Below, piece by piece: positions 22,726-29,429 of a DNA stretch of 29,429 nt. Every line of letters begins with the position of its first letter. Positions within the stretch are counted from its first letter, which is position 1. The translations under genes and the position numbers were made by a program. The notes beneath the pieces were generated by a model. The model made no database searches. It was not told the DNA's origin and worked only from the letters and a program-made list of their open reading frames with translations. Origin of the DNA: SHLQ01 sp964610745 (GTDB lineage: Bacteria; Actinomycetota; Acidimicrobiia; Acidimicrobiales; SHLQ01); contig CAZSYL010000051.1 in assembly GCA_964610745.1 (NCBI GenBank), positions 1 to 29,429 on the forward strand, in the 5' to 3' direction.

Positions 22726-24291
22726 CTAGCTCGGAATGACGAAGTCGAAGACGTCTCGTATGAGCGCGATCATACTGACGAGCATCATGAAGCCGAAGAC
22801 GACGTATGTGACCGGCAGAAGTTTGGCGGCATCGGCCGCATAACGTTCTCGGGAGAACAACGAACGTACCTTCTCGTAGGTCGCAAGCGTGATGTGCCCA
22901 CCGTCGAGCGGCAACAACGGCAACAGGTTAAACATGCCAAAGAACAGGTTCATGATGATCACGAGGAACAGCACAAACCAACCGTTCTCGATGGCTGACG
23001 CAATGACCGTAAGTCCGAGCAGCGAGATCGGGCGGTTCTCGTCGAAGTTGTCGCCATTGGTCGGGCGGAACTCGATGATGCTCCCATCAACGTCCTCGGT
23101 GACGGGTCGGGCTTCGGGCTCGTCGAAGGCGGTCAGGCCGAACAGCGAACGGCGGCCTTCTGCAGTGCTGACGAGGGAGGGGGTCCGGGCTGCGATGTCG
23201 GAGATGAGCGTGCCCACCTCCGCTGGAGAGTTGCTAAGCGCCTGGGAGAACGTCTGGGCTTCGAATGCCTGACCGGGTGACACGCCGAGGAAGCCAGAGA
23301 CTGCGCCTTCAGGATCCGCTACCGAAACAATGTCGACTCGCTGATCGGTCACTTCCTGGTTGAACTCGACCGTTACCACGACCGTCTCGCCGACGCGTTC
23401 GTTGGCGAGCTCGGCAAATTCGGCGTAGTTCGCAACTTCCTGACCCTCAAAGCCAATGATGCGATCGGCGTAGTACAGGCCGTTGAAGCCTTCCGCCCCC
23501 GCCTGTGTCAGCCGTTCGCCGATGCGTACTTCAATCGTCTGTTCTTGGCCATCGCGCACGAAGGTGAGGTCGGTTTCCTGTCCGGCGAGCGTGCTGACCG
23601 CCTCGCCGAGGTCCTCCCAAACGGAGGTGTCGACACCACCGAGTTCGATGATCTGGTCTTCTGGCAGGAGCCCGGCCTCTTCGGCGACGCTGAGGGGAAC
23701 GACCGTGTTGATCGCCCACGCGTCGTCGGGATTGATTGGACGCCCTTGGCCCGCGAGGTAGACGACCATCAGCAAGAGCGCGATTACAAAGTGCGTCGCT
23801 GGGCCCGCCAGAATGGTGAGCACGCGCTTGTACCAGGACGCCTGACGGTAGGTTCGAGCTTCGAGGGCAGGGTGAACCTCTTCAAGGTTGTTCATGCCGA
23901 CGATCCGAACGTATGCACCAAACGGTATGGCCTTTAGGCCATAGACGGTCTCACCTCGTCGGAACGAGAAGATCCTCGGACCAAAACCAATGAAGTACTC
24001 GGTGACGAGCATGCCGGACCAGCGTCCGACGAGAAAGTGACCGCCCTCGTGAATAACGAGAGCCGCAACGATCGCGATCACGAAGGCGATCGCGTTGGGT
24101 CCACCGACCAGGATCACAAAGGCAAAGAAACCGAGAAGGATCGCGAATCGGCTCCAGACAACACCTGTTTCGGGTTCTTGCATCCCCTCGTGCCACGTGC
24201 TGTCCGAGGGGCTATCGATAGGCGTGGCCGCCTCAGCATCCATTGGATCGGGTCCGTTTGTCTGGGAGAGGTCGTCGAGCGTGTTGGTCAT
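22726..24291 (-). CDS. rseP: Site-2 intramembrane metalloprotease (RseP/Rip family)
   Basis: The 521-residue protein is an S2P-type protease, which in other bacteria cleaves anti-sigma factors or signal peptides inside the membrane. The zinc site is HEGGH (81-85) in the second membrane helix region, with the LDGG motif at 462-465 (Asp463) in a later helix. A PDZ region lies in the middle (about 185-290), containing AEEAGLLPEDQIIELGG. An acidic N-terminal segment of about 40 residues precedes the first helix. The ATG at 24291 lies three bases after the dxr stop, with GGGAAG upstream. The dxr-rseP-ispG order is shared by many Actinobacteria. Its substrate cannot be told here. Confidence 0.94.
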   Translation of the reverse strand: MTNTLDDLSQTNGPDPMDAEAATPIDSPSDSTWHEGMQEPETGVVWSRFAILLGFFAFVILVGGPNAIAFVIAIVAALVIHEGGHFLVGRWSGMLVTEYFIGFGPRIFSFRRGETVYGLKAIPFGAYVRIVGMNNLEEVHPALEARTYRQASWYKRVLTILAGPATHFVIALLLMVVYLAGQGRPINPDDAWAINTVVPLSVAEEAGLLPEDQIIELGGVDTSVWEDLGEAVSTLAGQETDLTFVRDGQEQTIEVRIGERLTQAGAEGFNGLYYADRIIGFEGQEVANYAEFAELANERVGETVVVTVEFNQEVTDQRVDIVSVADPEGAVSGFLGVSPGQAFEAQTFSQALSNSPAEVGTLISDIAARTPSLVSTAEGRRSLFGLTAFDEPEARPVTEDVDGSIIEFRPTNGDNFDENRPISLLGLTVIASAIENGWFVLFLVIIMNLFFGMFNLLPLLPLDGGHITLATYEKVRSLFSRERYAADAAKLLPVTYVVFGFMMLVSMIALIRDVFDFVIPS

Positions 24292-24294
24292 TCG

Positions 24295-25446
24295 TTACAT
24301 CTTCCCATGTATGTATGCGCTAGCGGCTTCGCGGGCACGCTCATCGGCCTCAAGAACTGCCTCGAGACTGTCAGCTGGAGCGCCATCGTGTTGTTCCAAC
24401 AACACTTCATTAGTTTCGGCAATTCCGGTCCAAGGCATAAGACCTTTTAAGAACGTATCGACGGCCACTTCGTTGCTGGCACTCAGCCAAGCGGGGGCAG
24501 TGCCGCCCTTCTCACCGGCGATAAACGCAAGATCGAGGCAGCGGAACAGTTCGCGATCCGGTGGTTCGAAGTCGAGCGAGGTCGCCTGCGTCCAATCCAT
24601 TGCTCCGTAAGGGAGGTCGAAGCGATCTGGAAAGTTCAGGGCGTATGCAATGCAGAGCCGCATGTCGGGCTCGGAGAGCTGTGCGATCGTCGCACCATCG
24701 GTATAGGCCACCATCGAGTGCACAATCGACTGTGGATGAACCACAACATCGATGCGGTCATAGGGCGTTCCATACAACTCGTGGGCTTCGATGACTTCCA
24801 GTCCCTTGTTCATCAACGTCGACGAATCGATCGTGATCTTCGGCCCCATTGCCCAAGTTGGGTGCGCAAGGGCGTTGTCGACGGTCACGTTCTTCAGCTC
24901 GGCAGCGCTGCGACCACGAAACGGCCCGCCCGACGCGGTAAGCACCAGGCGATCAACGCCCTGGCCGTCATGGGTTGACCGCAGACATTGGTGGAGCGCG
25001 CAGTGTTCGGAGTCGACCGGAAGCAGTTCAGCGCCAGGGGTTTGGCGAGCTTTCTGCACCACGGGACCGGCAGCGATGAGGGATTCCTTATTTGCTAGTC
25101 CGAGACGCTTGCCGTTCTCGAGGGCGGACAGCGTCACCGCGAGTCCGGCAAAGCCCATGACTCCGTTGATGACGACATCAGCCGTGGAACTGGCCTCGAC
25201 GAGACCTGCTTCCCCGCTCAACACTTCGGCTCGATCTGCCATCAGTGCCTTTGCGTCGAGGTATTTCGACTCGTCGGCAACGACAACTACGTCGGGAGAG
25301 AACTCGTCGACTTGCTCGGAGAGCAGCTCGATCGACGAACCCACGCCGAGGGCTTGCACAGTAAACCGACCCTCGCTCGCACGAACAATGTCGAGAGTCT
25401 GAGTCCCAATCGACCCGGTAGACCCCATGACAGACACGCTCACCAT
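24295..25446 (-). CDS. dxr: 1-deoxy-D-xylulose 5-phosphate reductoisomerase
   Basis: The 383-residue enzyme makes MEP from DXP using NADPH and a divalent metal, the committing step of the MEP pathway. NADPH binding is seen in GSTGSIG (8-14) and LANKESLIAAG (117-127). Metal ligands are Asp145 and Glu147 in PVDSEH and Glu217 in MNKGLEVIEAHEL; ASGGPF (171-176) and HPTWAMG lie in the substrate site. Length is normal. The ATG at 25446 starts six codons before the GSTGSIG loop; a GTG one codon later is also possible, and no clear ribosome binding site is seen. It follows cdsA by 51 bp. Confidence 0.97.
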   Translation of the reverse strand: MVSVSVMGSTGSIGTQTLDIVRASEGRFTVQALGVGSSIELLSEQVDEFSPDVVVVADESKYLDAKALMADRAEVLSGEAGLVEASSTADVVINGVMGFAGLAVTLSALENGKRLGLANKESLIAAGPVVQKARQTPGAELLPVDSEHCALHQCLRSTHDGQGVDRLVLTASGGPFRGRSAAELKNVTVDNALAHPTWAMGPKITIDSSTLMNKGLEVIEAHELYGTPYDRIDVVVHPQSIVHSMVAYTDGATIAQLSEPDMRLCIAYALNFPDRFDLPYGAMDWTQATSLDFEPPDRELFRCLDLAFIAGEKGGTAPAWLSASNEVAVDTFLKGLMPWTGIAETNEVLLEQHDGAPADSLEAVLEADERAREAASAYIHGKM

Positions 25447-25497
25447 GGCGTCAGTGTATTGCCCCCGACCTATCGGCCCTTCCCAACGGAGCGCTGT

Positions 25498-27135
25498 TTA
25501 GTTGTAGAAGAACGCCAGGGCGAAGAAGTAGACCGTAGGGAGGACGAACAACAGGGCGTCGAACCGGTCGAGGAAGCCACCGTGTCCAGGAAGAATCGAA
25601 CCCATGTCCTTGATTCCGAGGTCCCGCTTGATGAGTGACTCGCCAAGGTCTCCAAGCGGGGCCATGATCGCTGCGGCCAGACCAAGGATGATGGCGTCGG
25701 TGAAGGTGCCCGACGTTCCGAAGGGCTCGATCACATCGAGCACTTCGAGGAACACAACCGAAGCAACAACGGTCATTGCCGCTCCGCCAAGGAGGCCCTC
25801 AACAGTCTTCTTTGGGCTCACCGCTGTGAGCGGTGTGCGGCCGATACTTCGACCCGAGAAGAACGCTCCAACGTCATAGCCAACGGTCAGAATCACCGCG
25901 GCGAGCAGCAACCCTGTCCCGTCGTCGTTGTTGAGTTGGAATCGATCTGCCTCGTGCAGAAGTGCAGCACCAAAGCTGCCGAGGACGCCCACATAAATCA
26001 CGCCGAGAAGTGTCACCCCAAGATTCATCACCGGCATCTCCGATGCGACCCCAGCCAGGTACCACAGCAAGCCAAAGACGATTGTCAGCGCAAGGACCAA
26101 GGCAACCGCCTGGGTACCTCTGACGTAGACCGCAATCGGCATGGCGACTGAAGCGGCCAGTCCGAGCAGCGTCGCGGGCTGGTAGCCGGCGACACGCAGG
26201 GCGTTGTAAAACTCACCCGCAGAAAGGGCAACCACCACGACGATGAGTGCGAGGGCGACGAGCGGGCCGAGGTTGATCGCCACGACGGCTATCGCCAAGA
26301 GCGCTACACCGGTGATGATCCGCGATTGCAGCTCTGAACCACCCGAAACAACATCGGCGGGCGCTGCCGCAGCAGCTTCAGCGGACTGGTCATCGAATTC
26401 GAAGAAGCGTTCACTTTCGTCGACGCCTATCCGCACAACGGCAGGCTCCTCGTCGGACATAGGACCAGGGTTCCACGTCTCGCCGGTCGCGCTTGGCGCG
26501 GCCTCTTCGGCCTCGCCCCACGCTGGAGCTGCCGAACCAAGATCTGACCACGCCTCCAAGCCATCCTCATCGCCGGGCTCGACGTCGAGCGCAATAGCCT
26601 CGCCGGTCTCGATGCCGTCGTCGAATGCACTCGACCCAACTCGGACATCGCCAGCCGAAATGACCTCGGTCTTATCGCCGAGGAGATCGACTGGATCATC
26701 GGAGCCATCGTCGAGAGGTACGGCGTCGATTCCGCTCGGATCGATCAGCGGCACCTGGCCCGCAGCGGGCACCTCTGGCCCGGGATCAAGGTCGGGAATC
26801 TCGTCGGGCGGGGTGATGCCGGTTGCGAGCACGTCCCTATCGTCGGCTGGAGTCGACCAGTCAGAGAGGGACGCAGTGCTCACCGAGTCGGACTCATCGA
26901 CGCGAGGATCGATCGGCACTGCGTTGCCGAACACACTGCTGCTCGGCGTCTCGATCGCTTCGACGGGGATGTCATCGACCGAAGCACCGGCGTCCGCGTC
27001 GGCAAAGACCGAGGTAGATCCGTCTGCGCCGTCGACGTCACCGAAGACAGACGCTCCCGTGGGGAGTTCGTCATCGCCGAAGACCGACCGTGAGGCCGAT
27101 TTCGCTTCGTCTTCGAATGGTTTGTCGTTGTCCAC
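25498..27135 (-). CDS. cdsA: Phosphatidate cytidylyltransferase with long acidic N-terminal extension
   Basis: The C-terminal half (about 272-545) is an integral membrane CdsA, which makes CDP-diacylglycerol from phosphatidate and CTP. It carries the full family signature: SLIKRDLGIKD and then PGHGGFLDRFD near the C-terminus. About eight membrane helices are visible. The first 265 residues are hydrophilic, rich in Asp, Glu, Ser and Pro and likely disordered, with four copies of a short SVFG-like motif (residues about 17, 29, 42 and 67). CdsA proteins are usually 260-310 residues. I choose the GTG at 27135, since GGAGGA lies seven bases upstream; the frame opens five codons earlier at a TTG that lies on that site. 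It sits between frr and dxr, as in many bacteria. Confidence 0.94.
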   Translation of the reverse strand: MDNDKPFEDEAKSASRSVFGDDELPTGASVFGDVDGADGSTSVFADADAGASVDDIPVEAIETPSSSVFGNAVPIDPRVDESDSVSTASLSDWSTPADDRDVLATGITPPDEIPDLDPGPEVPAAGQVPLIDPSGIDAVPLDDGSDDPVDLLGDKTEVISAGDVRVGSSAFDDGIETGEAIALDVEPGDEDGLEAWSDLGSAAPAWGEAEEAAPSATGETWNPGPMSDEEPAVVRIGVDESERFFEFDDQSAEAAAAAPADVVSGGSELQSRIITGVALLAIAVVAINLGPLVALALIVVVVALSAGEFYNALRVAGYQPATLLGLAASVAMPIAVYVRGTQAVALVLALTIVFGLLWYLAGVASEMPVMNLGVTLLGVIYVGVLGSFGAALLHEADRFQLNNDDGTGLLLAAVILTVGYDVGAFFSGRSIGRTPLTAVSPKKTVEGLLGGAAMTVVASVVFLEVLDVIEPFGTSGTFTDAIILGLAAAIMAPLGDLGESLIKRDLGIKDMGSILPGHGGFLDRFDALLFVLPTVYFFALAFFYN

Positions 27136-27182
27136 GCCAGATTCCTCCAAGCTCTGAGACTAGCTACCGATACGGATCGGCT

Positions 27183-27740
27183 CTAAACCTCGAGCAATTC
27201 CTTTTCCTTGGCATCGCGTGCCTCATCGATTGCGACTTCATGGGCCTTGGTCATGTCGTCAAGGCTCTTCTCGGCTCGCTCAACCTCATCTTCGCCCACG
27301 CCATCGATCTCTTCGAGATCTTTCCGGGCACCTCGCCGGAATCCCCTGATTTTTCCCTTGCCATCTTCGGCCATGCCATTGACGACCTTCACCAGGTCCT
27401 TGCGTCGTTCTTCGGTGAGCGGCGGGAACGACAGGCGCAAGGTCCGACCGTCGCTCGCTGGAGAAAGACCCAAGTCTGAGTTACGAATCGCACGATCGAT
27501 CGCCTCGACGTTGGCCGCATCGTGGGGTGTAATGATCAGCTGGCGAGCCTCTGGAACAGCGAAGGTCGCTAGTTCCTGAAGCGTCATCGGCACGCCGTAA
27601 GCCTCAACCTGCAACTTCTCGACGAAAGAGGAGCTGGCACGGCCGGTACGGATCGTCGCCATTTCGCGACGGGCGTGACTTACCGCACCATCCATCTTCG
27701 ACGCAGCGTCGTCGATGACCAACTCGATCATTTCGCTCAT
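27183..27740 (-). CDS. frr: Ribosome recycling factor
   Basis: The 185-residue RRF splits post-termination ribosomes together with EF-G. The family is clear from the start MIELVIDDAASKMDGAVSHARREMATIRTGRAS (three helices of domain I), the domain II segment VEAYGVPMTLQELATFAVPE, and RLSFPPLTEERRKDLVKVV in the closing helix. Length is normal. The ATG at 27740 has GGGAG six bases upstream. It lies 127 bp after pyrH; that gap contains only a 12-bp palindrome (27809-27820) that I could not interpret. Confidence 0.97.
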   Translation of the reverse strand: MSEMIELVIDDAASKMDGAVSHARREMATIRTGRASSSFVEKLQVEAYGVPMTLQELATFAVPEARQLIITPHDAANVEAIDRAIRNSDLGLSPASDGRTLRLSFPPLTEERRKDLVKVVNGMAEDGKGKIRGFRRGARKDLEEIDGVGEDEVERAEKSLDDMTKAHEVAIDEARDAKEKELLEV

Positions 27741-27867
27741 GTCATGCTCCCAAATTCGCTACGCATGCAATTCTTGCGCAACTGCGCAGCGAGCGCACAC
27801 TCGCCCACCGTGTGCACACGCCCGCTGAGACTGACAGCATCGGAGGCCGACCGCAAGTCGAGCAACT

Positions 27868-28617
27868 TCAGGATTGCACCAACGTTCCCACAGCTTCACC
27901 ACGAAGGATCTTCTGCACGTTGTCTTCGCCCATAAGATCGAACATCACGATGGGCAGGTTGTTGTCCATACACAGCGTAATCGCCGTCGAATCCATAGCC
28001 TTGAGACCTTTTTGAAGAACGTCGAGGTGGGTGACCTGGTCGATCTTGGTCGCGGTTGGATCGAGCTTTGGATCAGCGGTGTAGATACCACCCGTACCAG
28101 AGTGTGTTCCCTTCAGGACAACTCCGGCTTCGATCTCGACAGCGCGCAGCGCGGCGGTGGTGTCCGTGGTGAAGAACGGGTTGCCCGTGCCACCGGCGAA
28201 CACGACGATCCGGTCCTTCTCGAGGTGCCGGATTGCGCGGCGCCGAATGTAGGGCTCAGCGACCTGGGACATGTGGATTGCGCTCATGACCCGGGTCGGC
28301 TGGCCACGTCGCTCGAGGCGGTCCTGCAACGCCAGGGCGTTGATGACCGTGGCGAGCATGCCCATGTAATCCGCCTGGGAACGATCCATTCCGGCGCCGG
28401 CGCCGGCCTGGCCACGCCAGATGTTGCCTGCACCAACCACAACGCCGACACTTACGTCGAACTCTTCCCGCACCGCAACAATGTTGTTGGCGATCGACTG
28501 AACGGTCTCGCCATCGATGTTGGTCGAATGGTCCCCTGCAAAGGCTTCGCCCGAAACCTTCAAAAGGATCCGACCCCATCGAGGGGTTTCCTTCGATGAG
28601 TCCGACGTGGTTGACAT
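27868..28617 (-). CDS. pyrH: UMP kinase
   Basis: The 249-residue enzyme phosphorylates UMP to UDP and belongs to the amino-acid-kinase fold, as bacterial PyrH does. Motifs are ILLKVSGEAFAG near the start, VGVVVGAGNIWRG, the DYMGMLATVINALALQ block, AGGTGNPFFTTDTTAALRA and KIDQVTHLDVLQKGLKAMD. The ATG at 28617 is chosen because it has AGGAG eight bases upstream; the frame is open to 28746 but that part overlaps tsf and has an unlikely Arg-rich composition. It follows tsf by 22 bp, the common rpsB-tsf-pyrH-frr order. Confidence 0.97.
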   Translation of the reverse strand: MSTTSDSSKETPRWGRILLKVSGEAFAGDHSTNIDGETVQSIANNIVAVREEFDVSVGVVVGAGNIWRGQAGAGAGMDRSQADYMGMLATVINALALQDRLERRGQPTRVMSAIHMSQVAEPYIRRRAIRHLEKDRIVVFAGGTGNPFFTTDTTAALRAVEIEAGVVLKGTHSGTGGIYTADPKLDPTATKIDQVTHLDVLQKGLKAMDSTAITLCMDNNLPIVMFDLMGEDNVQKILRGEAVGTLVQS

Positions 28618-28639
28618 ATGTGTTGCTCCTAACGGCCTC

Positions 28640-29428
28640 TCAGCCGACGTAGGCCTGGGTGAACGACGCGATCGTGCCGCCACCCAGGGAGTCCTTGACC
28701 GAGGTTTTGTCGCCGTTGAGGCCCTGTTCCAGCAGCACCTGTTCACTGAACCAGGCGCCCATCTTGCCGGTAACGATCTTGTCGATCATCTCTTCTGGCT
28801 TGCCTTCGGCGCGGGTGAGTTCCGTGAGGGTCTCCCGTTCCTTGTCGGCAACGGCTGGATCAATCTCGTCACGCGAGAGACCGAGTGGCTTGGCAAATGC
28901 GATGTGCAGAGCCACTTCATGAAGCTTGTCTGCATCGACCCCGGAACCTTCGACGATGACGCCGTTTACGCCCCGACCTTCCTGCTTGTGGAGGTAGGTG
29001 TCGAGGAGGTTGCCGTCACTTGCTTCGACACGGGCGACCGTACCGAGCTCGATGTTCTCTTTCTTGGTGATCTGCAGCTCTTCGATCGCTTCCTGGTGGT
29101 TTGCGACAGCTTCGGCACCGTTAGCGAGCACGTCAGCGGCGATCGCGTCAAGCACCGCAATGAACTCCTCGGACTTCGCCGAGAAGTCGGTCTCGCTCTT
29201 CAGGTGAACAATCGCTGCCGCACCGTCGCCCGAAACCAGGGCGACGCCGCCTTCGACGTTGTCCCGATCGGCGCGTGTCGCGGCCTTCGCCAGACCCTTC
29301 TCGCGGAGAATCTTGCGTGCCTCTTCTTCGTCACCGTTTGCTTCGGTGAGTGCCTTCTTGGCGTCCATCATTCCAGCGCCGGTGGCATCGCGCAGCGCCT
29401 TGATGTCCTGAACAGTGAAGTCAGCCAT
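28640..29428 (-). CDS. tsf: Elongation factor Ts
   Basis: The 262-residue EF-Ts exchanges GDP for GTP on EF-Tu. The N-terminal UBA-like domain carries the signature LRDATGAGMMDAKKAL, and the core shows SETDFSAKSEEF, where the usual TDFVA is TDFSA. The C-terminal part ends SVKDSLGG and TIASF, typical of the family. The ATG at 29428 is at the window edge, so any ribosome binding site and the expected rpsB gene upstream are not visible. The gene appears complete. Confidence 0.97.
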   Translation of the reverse strand: MADFTVQDIKALRDATGAGMMDAKKALTEANGDEEEARKILREKGLAKAATRADRDNVEGGVALVSGDGAAAIVHLKSETDFSAKSEEFIAVLDAIAADVLANGAEAVANHQEAIEELQITKKENIELGTVARVEASDGNLLDTYLHKQEGRGVNGVIVEGSGVDADKLHEVALHIAFAKPLGLSRDEIDPAVADKERETLTELTRAEGKPEEMIDKIVTGKMGAWFSEQVLLEQGLNGDKTSVKDSLGGGTIASFTQAYVG

Positions 29429-29429
29429 G

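Noticed and set aside
26243..27157. Ser/Pro-rich plus-strand frame opposite cdsA
   Set aside because: It mirrors the Asp/Glu/Ser-rich CdsA extension and has no start context or motif.
27809..27820. Perfect 12-bp palindrome CGTGTGCACACG between pyrH and frr
   Set aside because: It is short, single and lacks promoter context; it may be chance, so no operator is claimed.
28618..28746. Extended N-terminus of UMP kinase
   Set aside because: It overlaps tsf out of frame, is Arg-rich, and the ATG at 28617 has a strong ribosome binding site.

Overview
The window looks like a piece of a chromosome from a high-GC Gram-positive bacterium (Actinomycetota). I infer the class Acidimicrobiia with low confidence. 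The basis is the GC-rich sequence, frequent GTG starts, the actinobacterial-style run dxr - site-2 protease - ispG, and long acidic or Gly/Pro-rich extensions on CdsA and IF-2. All genes but one are on the minus strand, so transcription mostly runs from high to low coordinates.

Right half (about 13.4-29.4 kb): a compact housekeeping block. In transcription order it holds tsf, pyrH, frr, cdsA, dxr, the site-2 protease gene (rseP/rip type), ispG, a small two-helix membrane protein, then after a leader with an intrinsic terminator rimP, nusA, infB, ylxP (DUF503), rbfA, truB and ribF. These cover elongation, ribosome recycling, 30S maturation, initiation, transcription elongation control, tRNA pseudouridylation, flavin synthesis, UMP phosphorylation, CDP-diacylglycerol synthesis and two steps of the MEP isoprenoid pathway. 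Many genes overlap by 4-11 bp or are separated by only a few bases.

Left half (about 0.75-13.4 kb): an accessory segment lying between ribF and rpsO, which are adjacent in many bacteria. It holds a GT-C-type membrane glycosyltransferase, a plus-strand exported ADP-ribosylglycohydrolase-like protein, a short B12-binding radical SAM protein, a methyltransferase, two polar amino-acid ABC permeases and their lipoprotein binding protein (no ATPase gene), a DoxX-like membrane protein, a processive family 2 glycosyltransferase, a fused DUF2064-GT2 protein, a methylthioinosine-phosphorylase-like enzyme and an MTA/SAH deaminase. The last two form a plausible deaminate-then-phosphorolyse salvage route for methylthioadenosine.

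Left edge (1-570): rpsO, then a hairpin-rich spacer and the first codons of what is probably pnp, the usual partner of rpsO.

No tRNA, rRNA, insertion sequence, CRISPR array or phage gene was seen. No gene-free stretch exceeds 300 bp; the longest is the rpsO-pnp spacer of about 255 bp. The most unusual non-coding element is a cluster of nested GGGGTC/GACCCC palindromes between the protease gene and ispG. I found no clear-cut new defence or mobile system. The best novelty candidates are the accessory segment, the exported ADP-ribosylglycohydrolase, the CdsA N-terminal extension and the palindrome cluster.
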